Below, piece by piece: positions 12,804 through 21,439 of a stretch of 64,000 nt of DNA (position 1 is the first letter of the stretch; each line of letters starts with the position of its first letter). The notes under the pieces are model-generated. The model was not told the origin of the DNA and did no database searches. It saw only the letters and a list, made by a program, of their open reading frames with translations. The stretch comes from Streptomyces nymphaeiformis (GTDB lineage: Bacteria > Actinomycetota > Actinomycetes > Streptomycetales > Streptomycetaceae): contig NZ_JACHJY010000006.1 in assembly GCF_014203895.1 (NCBI RefSeq), forward strand, positions 310,001-374,000, read 5' to 3'. Made by a program: the position numbers and the translations under genes.

Positions 12804-13957
12804 GCGCTCACCTCGCGGCAGGCGCGGTAGAAGTCCTTCCAGCCGTCTCTCTCCCGCACGACCGTCTCCAGGTACTCCTGCCAGACGACCCCGTCGGCCG
12901 CCGGGTCGCGGACGACCGCGCCGAGGATGCCGGCGGCGACGTCGGCGGGGCGCAGGACGCCGTCGCCGAAGTGGGCGGCGAGGGCGAGTCCGCCGGTGAC
13001 GACGGAGATCGCCTCGGCCGTGGAGAGCGTCCCCGAGGGGGACTTGACCCTCGTCCGGCCGTCGGTCGTGACCCCGTCCCGCAGCTCGCGGAAGACGGTG
13101 ACGACCCGGCGGATCTCGTCGGCGCCGTCGGGCAGGGCGGGCAGTTCGAGGGAGCGTCCGAGCTGCTCGACCCGGCGGGAGACGATGTCGACCTCGGCCT
13201 CGGGGGTCGCGGGCAGCGGGAGCACGACGGTGTTGAAGCGGCGACGCAGGGCGCTGGAGAGCTCGTTGACGCCCCGGTCCCGGTCGTTGGCGGTGGCGAT
13301 CAGGTTGAAGCCGGGGACGGCCTGCACCTCCTGCCCCAGCTCGGGGACCGGCAGGGTCTTCTCGGACAGGATCGTGATGAGCGTGTCCTGCACGTCGGCG
13401 GGGATGCGGGTGAGTTCCTCGACGCGGGCGGTCATGCCCTGGGTCATCGCGCGCATGACGGGGCTGGGGACGAGGGCGTCCCGGCTGGGCCCGTGGGCGA
13501 GGAGCTGCGCGTAGTTCCAGCCGTACCGGATGGCCTCCTCGGGCGTGCCGGCGGTGCCCTGCACGAGGAGGGTGGAGTCGCCGCTGACGGCGGCGGCGAG
13601 GTGCTCGGAGACCCAGGTCTTGGCGGTGCCGGGGACGCCGAGCAGGAGCAGCGCCCGGTCGGTGGCGAGCGTGGTGACGGCGACTTCCACGATGCGGCGC
13701 GGTCCGACGTACTTGGGCGTGATGACGGTCCCGTCGGGGAGCGTGCCGCCGAGGAGGTAGGTGGCGACGGCCCAGGGCGAGAGGCGCCAGCGGGCGGGCC
13801 GGGGCCGGTCGTCGGCGGCGGCGAGGGCCGCGAGTTCACGGGCGAAGGCGTGCTCGGCGTGCGGCCGCAGGGCCTCGGCCGTGGTCTGCGGCCGTCCCGG
13901 TCCGGTGTCCGTCTCGACACCGGAACCGGGCGTGGCGATGGTTTCGGGCACGGGCAT
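12800..13957 (-). CDS. MoxR-family AAA+ ATPase (YehL-like)
   Basis: A 385-residue AAA+ protein. Walker A is GVPGTAKT (107-114); the Walker B strand reads ARVEELTRIP near 177-185, with Glu in place of the usual first Asp; sensor 1 is IATAND (219-224); and RRRF (237-240) supplies the arginine-finger region. GGAGGGG precedes the ATG. It is the first gene of the operon with DUF5682 and VWA proteins. MoxR ATPases typically remodel or insert cofactors into partner complexes together with VWA proteins, so this gene probably powers the module. The target is unknown. Confidence 0.93.
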
Positions 13958-14075
13958 GGATCCCCCTCCAGATCGTTCGACCTGCTGTGCGATCCACCGT
14001 GCACCATCCCACTGACAATCGACCGTCGACCGGATGTCGCCGCTGGTCAGGGCCGGTTGGGGAGCTGAGGGAGGG

Positions 14076-14489
14076 TCAGCCGACGATCGGGGAGACGGCG
14101 ACGCAGCCGCCCGCCATCGCCTGCTCGCCCTTGGCCTCCTTGATGACCTTGCCGGCGTGGATGACCTTGCAGCTGAGGCCGGCGGGGTCGAGCGAGATCG
14201 GCATGACGGCCGGCGGCATGATGCCCTTCAGGGTCACCGTCTTCTTCCACGGCGTGGCCGGCTTCTTCTCGGTCTCGATCTTCGGCTCCATCGCGGTGCC
14301 GCCGCCGGCGTGGTAGTCGATCGACTCGATGCCCTTGCCGCTGACCTCGTACGTGACCTCGTAGGTCTCGTTGACGGACTTGTCGACCTGGTCGGCGGCC
14401 TTCTCGGCGACCTCGGAGCAGGCCCCGAGTCCGAGGGCGAGGCCGGCGACGGCGAAGGCCGAAACGGCGGTGCGGGCGGTGCGCTTCAT
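14076..14489 (-). CDS. Small secreted lipoprotein, MmpS-like
   Basis: A 137-residue protein with a clear lipoprotein signal: RTAR, a hydrophobic Ala/Gly/Leu stretch, and the lipobox LGAC with Cys24 as predicted lipid site. The mature part (EVTYEVSGKGIESIDY, then TVTLKGIMPPAVMPISL) resembles the beta-sandwich of MmpS/transport accessory proteins of actinobacteria. A GGGGACC site precedes the ATG and TTGACT lies about 65 bases upstream on the same strand. It is probably separate from the MoxR operon because a gap of 118 bases intervenes. Function is unproven. Confidence 0.85.
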   Translation of the reverse strand: MKRTARTAVSAFAVAGLALGLGACSEVAEKAADQVDKSVNETYEVTYEVSGKGIESIDYHAGGGTAMEPKIETEKKPATPWKKTVTLKGIMPPAVMPISLDPAGLSCKVIHAGKVIKEAKGEQAMAGGCVAVSPIVG

Positions 14490-14625
14490 GGGGTCCCCTG
14501 GGCGGCGTGGTGCGGTTCGTCGGTCGCCGCAGACAACCGTAAAGGGATAGTAAAGTCAAGTCGTCGCTCCCCACCGCCACCCCTCCTCGAACCACCAGGT
14601 CAGGGGCGTTGTCAGTGGCGCCCTC

Positions 14626-14631
14626 TACCGT
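14626..14631 (+). promoter_or_regulatory. Predicted -10 box of the SWIM-DUF5691 operon
   Basis: TACCGT (TAnnnT) ends seven bases before the ATG at 14639. No good -35 hexamer is visible 16-19 bases upstream. If used, the message would be leaderless. Confidence 0.35.
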
Positions 14632-14638
14632 CGAGGAC

Positions 14639-15985
14639 ATGAATGCCATGGGGGAGCACTGGACGGTGGAACAGGTGCTGGCACTCGCTCCTGACGAAGC
14701 GTCACGAGGAGCGGGGGCCGAGCTCGGCGCGGCCGGGCCCTGGTCGGAGACGGGGTGCGGCGACGGCGCCGTCTGGGGGCTGTGCAAGGGCAGCGGGAGC
14801 GTGCCGTACCGGACGGTCGTCGACACCACGGGGCCCGCGTACTCCTGCGACTGCCCCAGCCGGAAGTCCCCCTGCAAGCACGCGCTCGGCCTGCTGCTGC
14901 TCCGCGCGGCCGACGGGATCGCCGCCGGGGACTCCCCCGCGCCGGACTGGGCCGCGAGGTGGCTCACCGCGCGGCGCGGGCGGGCCGGGAGCGCAGGCGG
15001 GCGGGGCGGGGACGCGGCCCCGGGGGCGACGGCGGACCCCGAGGCGGCGCGCCGCCGGGCCGAGCGCAGGGCGGCCCGGATCACCGCGGGCGCCCAGGAG
15101 TTGGAGGAGCGGCTCGCCGATCTGCTGCGCGGCGGGCTGGCGGCGGCCGGGCAGGCGGGGTACGGGCTGTGGGAGGAGACGGCGGCCCGCATGGTCGACG
15201 CCCAGGCGCCGGGGCTGGCCGGGCGGGTCAGGGAGCTGGGGGCGATACCGGGCTCGGGGCCGGGCTGGCCGGTGCGGCTCCTGGAGGAGTGCGCGCTGAC
15301 CCATCTCCTCGACCGGGCGTGGCTGGCGGCGGACCGGCTGCCCGCCCCGTTCGCGGCGACGGTACGGACCCGGGTGGGCCTCACCGCCCCGGCCGACGGC
15401 GTCCCGGTGCGGGACCACTGGCTGGTCCTCGCCCAGTACGACGCGGCCGACGCACGGCTGACGACCCGCCGGATCTGGCTGCACGGCACGACGACCGGGC
15501 GCACCGCGCTCCTGCTCTCCTTCGGCGCGGCGGGCAGAGCACCCCAACTCGCGCTCCCCGTCGGCACACTGCTCGACGGCGAGCTGACCCCGCACACCGG
15601 CTCGGGCCAGGTGCGGGCGGAACCGGGCGAGCGGTTCGTCCCGGTCGCGGGCCCCGTCGCGCCGCCGGCGGGCGGCCCGGTCGGCGCGGCCCTCGACGCG
15701 TACGGCCGCGCGCTGGCCGAGGACCCGTGGCTGGACTCGTGGCCGGTGACGCTGACCGGGGTCGTACCGGCGCCCGCGGAGTACGGCTGGCAACTCGCCG
15801 ACGCCGACGGCCGCGAGGCGCTGCCGCTGACACCCGCCGCCCAGTCGCGCCCTGGCCTCTGGCGCCTGGTCGCCCTGTCCGGCGGCGCCCCGGTGACCGT
15901 CTTCGGGGAGGTCGGACACCGGGGGTTCACCCCGCTCGCCGCCTGGTCGCCGGAGACCCCCGGCGAGACGGTCCCCCTCATATGA
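14639..15985 (+). CDS. SWIM zinc-finger protein (YehQ-like)
   Basis: About 448 residues from the ATG at 14639. The SWIM zinc motif C-x-C-x6-C-x-H is complete (Cys70, Cys72, Cys79, His81) after an N-terminal domain beginning EHWTVEQVLALAPDEAS. The rest is helical with no recognised domain. SWIM domains bind DNA or proteins. An upstream TTG at 14609 is possible, but the TACCGT box seven bases before the ATG at 14639 favours this start. It is co-oriented with the DUF5691 gene 38 bases downstream and divergent from the MoxR operon, which together reproduce the gene content of the E. coli yehLMPQ region. Confidence 0.88.
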   Translation: MNAMGEHWTVEQVLALAPDEASRGAGAELGAAGPWSETGCGDGAVWGLCKGSGSVPYRTVVDTTGPAYSCDCPSRKSPCKHALGLLLLRAADGIAAGDSPAPDWAARWLTARRGRAGSAGGRGGDAAPGATADPEAARRRAERRAARITAGAQELEERLADLLRGGLAAAGQAGYGLWEETAARMVDAQAPGLAGRVRELGAIPGSGPGWPVRLLEECALTHLLDRAWLAADRLPAPFAATVRTRVGLTAPADGVPVRDHWLVLAQYDAADARLTTRRIWLHGTTTGRTALLLSFGAAGRAPQLALPVGTLLDGELTPHTGSGQVRAEPGERFVPVAGPVAPPAGGPVGAALDAYGRALAEDPWLDSWPVTLTGVVPAPAEYGWQLADADGREALPLTPAAQSRPGLWRLVALSGGAPVTVFGEVGHRGFTPLAAWSPETPGETVPLI

Positions 15986-16023
15986 CACCCGGCCACCGCG
16001 CACCGACCCACCGGAGGAGCCCG

Positions 16024-17847
16024 ATGGACACGACCACCGCGCCCGCCGAGACGGCGGGAGACACGACCGACGACGACACGAGCCGTACGACCACGACCGA
16101 CGGCGGCGTGGGCCGCACGACCACGACCGACCACGACGCAAGCCGTACGACCACGGCCGCACCCGCCGAGCGGGCCGCGCCGTCGACCCCGACCCGGCCG
16201 GAAGCCACGGCCACGGTCACGACCGCCGCCACCACCGCGTCCGGCTCCGCCCGCGCCGGGGCACCCTGGGAGGAGCTCGTCAGCTCGGCGATGCTGGGGA
16301 CGGACCGGCGGCCGCCCGCCGGGCTCGCGGCCACAACGGCGGCCAGGGACATGCCGGGTGCGCTGCTCGGCGCCGCCGCGCTGCACACCGTACGGCGCAG
16401 GGCGGGGCTGCGGCCCGGGCCCGCCGCGCCCCTGCCGGAGCCCGCTCCGGAAGACCCCCGCGCACCGCTGCCCGAGGCCGCCCGGCTGCGCCTCGACCAG
16501 CTGCTCGCCGGGCGGGCCGCACCCTCGCCCGCCGGGCGGCGCGGGGCCGCCCCCGACCTGGCCGAGCTGCTCCCCCAGTGGCTGGCCCTCGCCAACCGGC
16601 ACGGCTACAAGGCTCCGCCCGCCGCCCTGCCGGCGCTGCTCGACGCGGCCAGGGCCCGCACCGATCTGCGGCCCCAGGCGCTGCGCCTGGCCGGTCCGCG
16701 GGGACTGTGGCTGGCCCGGCTCAACCCCGAATGGCGGTTCGCCCTCCGGGGCACGGGCGCGGGCGGCCGGCTCCCGTCCGCGCAGGACCCGGAGGGGGTG
16801 CGCGCGCTGTGGGACGAGGGCCTGTTCGCCGAGCGGGTCGCCCTGCTGACCGCCGTGCGGACCGAGGATCCGGCCGCGGGGCGCGCGCTCCTCGCGTCGA
16901 CCTGGTCGGCCGAGCGGGCGGAGGACCGGCTGATGTTCCTGGACTCGCTGCGTACCGGACTGTCCGACGCCGACGAGGAGTTCCTGGAGGAGGCCCTCGG
17001 CGACCGCAGCCGCAACGTCCGGGCCACCGCCGCCGAGCTGCTCTCCGCCCTGCCGGCCTCCGCCCTCGCGGGCCGGATGGCGGGCCGGGCCGCGACCTGC
17101 GTCGGCCTGGACCGGACGGCCCCGGTACCGACCATCGCCGTCGAGGCCCCGCACGAGTGCGACGCGGCGATGCAGCGGGACGGCCTGGTGGCGACGCCCC
17201 CGGCGGGGCGGGGCGAGCGTTCCTGGTGGCTGGGCCAGCTCGTCGAGGCGGCGCCGCTGCCGTCCTGGCCGGCCAGGTTCGGGGGGCGCGGTCCGGAGGA
17301 GATCGTGGCGCTGCCGGTCGCCGACGACTGGCAGGGCGAGCTGCACGCGGCCTGGTGCCGGGCCGCCGTGCGGCAGCGGGACCCCGCGTGGTCGCGGGCG
17401 CTGCTCGGCTCCCCCGCGGTCCCGCCCGCGACGGGCCCCGGCACCTCGTCCCTGGCGGAGCGCGCCCAGCTCCTGTCGACGCTGCCCGTGGAGGAACGGG
17501 CGCGCTGGGTCGCCTCGTTCGTCGCGGCGCACGGCCTGTCGGAGGCGTTCCAGCTGCTCGGGGTCTGCGCCGTCCCCTGGGCGGAGCCGCTGGGCGCGGC
17601 CGTGATCGACGCCCTCGACATCGCACGGGAGGCGGGCAGTTACCCGTGGAGCTTCAGCGGGGTGATGGGCCTGGCGGAGCGCTGCCTGGCTCCGGAGGCG
17701 GCGCGACAGCTGGAGTCCCTGACGGCCCGCCCGGACGAGGCGGAGGACAGCTCCCCCGGCGCGGGCGACTACTGGGCGGAGGCCTTCCAGCGCCTGGTCT
17801 CCACCCTCCGCCTCCGCGCGACGATGCACGCGGAACTCACACCGTGA
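16024..17847 (+). CDS. DUF5691 family protein
   Basis: A 607-residue protein. Residues 1-75 are Thr/Asp/Ala-rich and disordered (TTTTD repeats). The main body starts at WEELVSSAMLGTDRRPP and is an alpha-helical, HEAT-like protein with Leu/Ala/Trp helices to the end. No catalytic motif is visible. GGAGG lies six bases before the ATG. It follows the SWIM gene in one operon. DUF5691 proteins commonly accompany SWIM, MoxR, DUF5682 and VWA genes, so it likely acts in the same process. A strong bidirectional hairpin follows. Confidence 0.88.
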   Translation: MDTTTAPAETAGDTTDDDTSRTTTTDGGVGRTTTTDHDASRTTTAAPAERAAPSTPTRPEATATVTTAATTASGSARAGAPWEELVSSAMLGTDRRPPAGLAATTAARDMPGALLGAAALHTVRRRAGLRPGPAAPLPEPAPEDPRAPLPEAARLRLDQLLAGRAAPSPAGRRGAAPDLAELLPQWLALANRHGYKAPPAALPALLDAARARTDLRPQALRLAGPRGLWLARLNPEWRFALRGTGAGGRLPSAQDPEGVRALWDEGLFAERVALLTAVRTEDPAAGRALLASTWSAERAEDRLMFLDSLRTGLSDADEEFLEEALGDRSRNVRATAAELLSALPASALAGRMAGRAATCVGLDRTAPVPTIAVEAPHECDAAMQRDGLVATPPAGRGERSWWLGQLVEAAPLPSWPARFGGRGPEEIVALPVADDWQGELHAAWCRAAVRQRDPAWSRALLGSPAVPPATGPGTSSLAERAQLLSTLPVEERARWVASFVAAHGLSEAFQLLGVCAVPWAEPLGAAVIDALDIAREAGSYPWSFSGVMGLAERCLAPEAARQLESLTARPDEAEDSSPGAGDYWAEAFQRLVSTLRLRATMHAELTP

Positions 17848-17944
17848 GGTGCGGGCCGTCCGGAAGGCTCACGCCGTGACGCGCGGTTCACCCGAAAGGC
17901 TCACGCCGTCACGCGCGCCGGGTGCCGGACCGGGTCCCGAAACG

Positions 17945-17977
17945 CCGACAGGGCCCCGTACGGGAGGGCCCTGTCGG
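17945..17977. terminator. Bidirectional terminator between DUF5691 gene and icmB
   Basis: CCGACAGGGCC (17945-17955) pairs perfectly with GGCCCTGTCGG (17967-17977) around an 11-base loop, in the gap between two convergent genes. Just before it, about 22 bases (gaaggctcacgccgt and flanks) are directly repeated near 17862 and 17894. Confidence 0.8.
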
Positions 17978-18035
17978 AGGACGAGCACCGGGCAGCGGAC
18001 AAGCGCCGCTCAGCGGCACAAGCACCGCGCAGCGG

Positions 18036-18443
18036 TTACGCGGCGACGCGGATGTTCGCGTTCACCCAGTCGACGATGGACGCGGTCGTCGCGCCCGGCG
18101 TGAAGATCTCCGCCACGCCCTTCTCCTTCAGCGGCGGGATGTCCGCGTCGGGGATGATGCCGCCGCCGAAGACCTTGATGTCCTCCGCGTCGCGGTCCTT
18201 GAGGAGCTCCAGGACCTTCACGAACAGCGTGTTGTGCGCCCCGGAGAGGATCGAGAGGCCGATCGCGTCGGCGTCCTCCTGGATCGCGGTGTCGACGATC
18301 TGCTCGGGCGTCTGGTGGAGCCCGGTGTAGATGACCTCCATGCCCGCGTCGCGGAGCGCCCTCGCGATGACCTTGGCCCCGCGATCGTGGCCGTCGAGAC
18401 CCGGCTTGGCGACGACCACGCGGATCGGACCGCTCACACCCAT
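18036..18443 (-). CDS. icmB: Isobutyryl-CoA mutase small (cobalamin-binding) subunit IcmB
   Basis: A 135-residue stand-alone B12-binding domain. The DxHxxG signature that supplies the cobalt-ligating histidine is present as GLDGHDRGAKV, followed by the SxL (LSILSGAH) and GG (VFGGGIIPD) motifs of the family. Size and isolation fit IcmB, which pairs with a separate large subunit (IcmA) to interconvert isobutyryl-CoA and n-butyryl-CoA. A methylmalonyl-CoA mutase or other acyl-CoA mutase small subunit is the alternative. ATG at 18443 has GGAGG five bases upstream; the longer reading to 18686 is non-coding. No large subunit is in this window. Confidence 0.9.
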   Translation of the reverse strand: MGVSGPIRVVVAKPGLDGHDRGAKVIARALRDAGMEVIYTGLHQTPEQIVDTAIQEDADAIGLSILSGAHNTLFVKVLELLKDRDAEDIKVFGGGIIPDADIPPLKEKGVAEIFTPGATTASIVDWVNANIRVAA

Positions 18444-18742
18444 CACTGCCTCCACATGCGACCCCCGCGCCTCTTTGCCGGGGAGGTGAACGAACGTTAT
18501 CCCCAGCATCCCGCACCCGGCCGTTTCGCGGTGGCCACCGAGGGGGAAATCACACGTGGGACATGTTCGCTCTGCGTCGTCCCCGCTTTCGGGCCCTCCT
18601 CCTGGGCCCACCAGCCGCAAGCGGGGCCGGTCGCGAAGGGAGCCGCGACGAGGTCGCCGCGCCCCGTGCCGTCGTCCGTACGGCACGGGGCGCGGCGGAC
18701 CGGCGTACCGTTCGGCCCCGCGTGCCGTACGGGAGGCCGGCC

Positions 18743-19603
18743 ATGGAGCTCGGCAAAGTCACCGCCCTGATGAAGGCCACCGCGCTGGAGATCGCGATCC
18801 TCACCGGCCATCTCGTCCTCTACCCGTCCGGGATCGTCGCCGAGCGGCTCTCCCCCGCCAAGACCCCGGCCAAGCCCCCGGCCGAGACGCCCACCCCGAC
18901 GCCCACCCCGGCGGCCACCGAGCCCCCCGCGCCGCCCACGCCCCTCGCCCAGGGCCCCCGCCCGGTCGTCCTCCTGCACGGCTTCGTCGACAACCGTTCG
19001 GTCTTCGTCCTGCTGCGCCGCTCCCTCCTCCGGAACGGCCGTGACTGCGTCGAGTCGCTCAACTACTCCCCGCTCACGTGCGACCTGCGGGCCGCCGCCG
19101 AGCTGCTCGGCCGCCGGGTGGACGAGATCCGCGCCCGTACCGGACACGAAGAGGTCGACATCGTCGGGCACAGCCTGGGCGGGCTCATCGCCCGCTATTA
19201 CGTACAGCGACTGGGCGGCGACACCAGGGTGCGCACCCTGGTCATGCTCGGCACCCCGCACGCGGGCACGAGGGTGGCCCCGCTCGCCGACGCGCATCCG
19301 CTGGTGCGGCAGATGCGGCCCGGTTCGGAGGTCCTGCGGGAGCTCGCCGGGCCCGCGCCGGGCTGCCGGACGCGGTTCGTGAGCTTCTGGAGCGATCTGG
19401 ACCAGGTGATGGTGCCGGTGGAGACCGCCAGCCTCGACCATCCCGACCTGCTCGTGCACAACGTGCGGGTGAGCGGGATCGGCCATCTCGCGCTGCCCGT
19501 GCATCCGACGGTGGCCGCGGGGGTCCGCGAGGCGCTCGACGCGGGCGGTCCGGCCGTCTCCGGGGCGCGGGAGGAAGGGCCGGGCGCCACCTCCGTCGCC
19601 TGA
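18743..19603 (+). CDS. Lipase-type alpha/beta hydrolase, probably exported
   Basis: A 286-residue protein. The N-terminus has a hydrophobic stretch (LEIAILTGHLVLYPSG), then a Pro/Thr/Ala-rich linker to about residue 70. The catalytic domain has the oxyanion-hole LLHGF, the nucleophile elbow GHSLGG (Ser144) and a C-terminal His in SGIGHLALPVHP; the acid is likely an Asp in SFWSDLDQVMVP. This layout fits the Streptomyces lipase/esterase (triacylglycerol lipase-like) class. GGGAGG precedes the ATG; the longer reading to 18563 is probably non-coding. Substrate unknown. Confidence 0.88.
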   Translation: MELGKVTALMKATALEIAILTGHLVLYPSGIVAERLSPAKTPAKPPAETPTPTPTPAATEPPAPPTPLAQGPRPVVLLHGFVDNRSVFVLLRRSLLRNGRDCVESLNYSPLTCDLRAAAELLGRRVDEIRARTGHEEVDIVGHSLGGLIARYYVQRLGGDTRVRTLVMLGTPHAGTRVAPLADAHPLVRQMRPGSEVLRELAGPAPGCRTRFVSFWSDLDQVMVPVETASLDHPDLLVHNVRVSGIGHLALPVHPTVAAGVREALDAGGPAVSGAREEGPGATSVA

Positions 19604-19716
19604 CCGCGCGACACCGTTCTTCGAACGTTCATCGAACACAAGGCCAAAGCTCTCCACCCGACCTGGCAAAACGCGGCCGATTGCCCGTTTCCTGTGGGCC
19701 CAAACCCTGCGGAAGA

Positions 19717-19746
19717 TTGTCCGCCGCGCGTACCGCCGGGTACAGT
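19717..19746 (+). promoter_or_regulatory. Predicted promoter of the M23 peptidase gene
   Basis: TTGTCC (19717-19722), 18-base spacer, TACAGT (19741-19746). A start near 19753 would give a leader of about 70 bases. Further upstream, TTCGAACGTTC near 19620 contains a short palindrome. Confidence 0.45.
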
Positions 19747-19825
19747 CGCGCCACTGCTTACCCCCGGGACACCCCTCACGGGCCCGCCCCGGACTGGTCC
19801 TGCTGCCGAGGCGAGAGAGACGTTG

Positions 19826-21382
19826 GTGAACGACCAGCACCCCCACGCCGGGTACGTCGGAGACGGCGCCCACACCACCGGCAGCTTCGCCATCGACCCG
19901 CTGTTCGGTGCCTACCCCGGCGGTCAGGCCGACCACAGCGGTCAGTGGGACCTCGGTCAGTACGCCGCCACCGGCACCTACGCGACGACGGGGCAGTACG
20001 ACACCACCGGGCAGTACGACACGACCGGCCAGTGGGACACCACGGGCCAGTGGAACGCCGCCGCCTCCTACGACGCCACCGGCGCGTACGCGACCACCGC
20101 GACGCAGTACGACACCACCGGGCAGTGGGACGCCTCCGCCTGGACCGAGGCCCAGCACACCGGCCAGTACGAGAACGTCCACGCCGGTGCCTACGCCGCC
20201 CAGGGCACGTACGGCCACGAGGCCTACGACGCCACCGGCCAGTGGGCCGCCCCCGCCTTCGCGACCGAGACCGGCGCCTTCGACGCGACCGCGTGGAACC
20301 ACGCGACCCCGGAGCCCGAGCCGGTCGTCCCCCAGCAGTACACCCCGCAGGCGGAGCACACCGCCGAGTTCGCCTTCGAGTACGCCCCCGAGGCGCACGA
20401 GGACCACGAGGGCCACGCCTCCGCCGAGGACGACGAGACCTACGCCCCGGAGGCCCTCGCCGACGGCGAGGACGACACGTACCACGACGGGTACGACCAC
20501 GACGCGTACGACGACGGGTACGACCACGACCCGTACGACGAGGAGCCGGACGCCGGGCCCGCCGTCGAGATCCGTACGGACGCGCCCGTCGCCGGACGCC
20601 CCGTGCGCCGCTCCTCCGGCGGCAACCGCGGCCGTCGCCGTACCCCCGCCAAGCGGTCCGCGCTGCTGACCGTCGCCGTCCCCTCCGCCTGCGTCATGGG
20701 GGTCGCCGGCATCGCCGCCGCCTCCGTCGGCGGCCTCACCGGCCCCACCACGAGCGACTCGCAGAAGAGCAACACGACCGCGCTCGCCGCCGCCGACCCG
20801 GCCTCGGTGAAGCAGGTCGCCGCCAACAGCGCGCTCGACACCCAGCTCGCCGCACTCAGCGCCGACGCCCGCGACTTCGGTGACCGCGCCAGCCGCACCC
20901 AGGAGCGCATCGACCTCCGGGCCCGCCAGGCGGCCGACAAGAAGAAGCGCGAGGAGGAAGCGGCCCGCAAGGAGGCCATGCGTCCCAAGTTCGCGCTGCC
21001 CGTGGCGCTGCACCGGCTCAGCGCGCGCTTCGGCCAGTCGGGCGTCAACTGGATGTCCGTGCACACCGGGATCGATTTCCCCGTGTTCACCGGCACACCC
21101 GTGATGGCCGCGACGGACGGCACCGTCCGCACCCAGCTGAACAGCGCCTACGGCAACATGGTCATCGTGACCGCCCCGGACGGCACCGAGACCTGGTACT
21201 GCCACCTCAGCAGCGCCAAGATCCGCTCGGGTTACGTGAAGGCCGGTGACGTCATCGCGTACTCCGGCGACTCCGGCAACTCCACCGGCCCGCACCTCCA
21301 CTTCGAGGTCCGGCCGAACGGCACCGCCGCGATCGACCCGCTGCCCTGGCTGCGCAGCCACGGCCTCGACCCGACGAGCTGA
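19826..21382 (+). CDS. M23 (LytM-type) peptidase with long repetitive cytoplasmic N-terminus
   Basis: A 518-residue protein. Residues about 1-270 are an unusual acidic, aromatic, repetitive region (TTGQY / TTGQW units, then DGYDHDAYDD). A basic stretch (RGRRRTPAKR) and one membrane segment near 275-305 follow, then a coiled-coil-like linker and the C-terminal zinc peptidase. The metal ligands His413 and Asp417 (HTGIDF) and the HLH pair at 490-492 are present, so the enzyme should be active on peptidoglycan cross-bridges. GTG at 19826 follows GCGAGAGAGA; a TTG one codon earlier is possible. Membrane topology puts the repeats inside and the peptidase outside. Confidence 0.9.
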   Translation: MNDQHPHAGYVGDGAHTTGSFAIDPLFGAYPGGQADHSGQWDLGQYAATGTYATTGQYDTTGQYDTTGQWDTTGQWNAAASYDATGAYATTATQYDTTGQWDASAWTEAQHTGQYENVHAGAYAAQGTYGHEAYDATGQWAAPAFATETGAFDATAWNHATPEPEPVVPQQYTPQAEHTAEFAFEYAPEAHEDHEGHASAEDDETYAPEALADGEDDTYHDGYDHDAYDDGYDHDPYDEEPDAGPAVEIRTDAPVAGRPVRRSSGGNRGRRRTPAKRSALLTVAVPSACVMGVAGIAAASVGGLTGPTTSDSQKSNTTALAAADPASVKQVAANSALDTQLAALSADARDFGDRASRTQERIDLRARQAADKKKREEEAARKEAMRPKFALPVALHRLSARFGQSGVNWMSVHTGIDFPVFTGTPVMAATDGTVRTQLNSAYGNMVIVTAPDGTETWYCHLSSAKIRSGYVKAGDVIAYSGDSGNSTGPHLHFEVRPNGTAAIDPLPWLRSHGLDPTS

Positions 21383-21401
21383 ACTTCCCCCTACGCAGGA
21401 A

Positions 21402-21430
21402 AAGGGCCCCGGCATCGCGCCGGGGCCCTT
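21402..21430. terminator. Bidirectional terminator between the M23 gene and pcrA
   Basis: AAGGGCCCCGGC (21402-21413) pairs perfectly with 21419-21430 around a five-base loop and is followed by CCTTCTCC. It serves both convergent genes. Confidence 0.85.
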
Positions 21431-21439
21431 CCTTCTCCG

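Noticed and set aside
14047..17829. 1260-codon minus-strand open frame
   Set aside because: Antisense to the SWIM and DUF5691 genes, both with clear domain motifs or ribosome-binding sites on the + strand.
19616..19645. LexA (SOS) box near the M23 gene
   Set aside because: CGAACGTTC is only half of the CGAAC-N4-GTTCG pattern at the required spacing.
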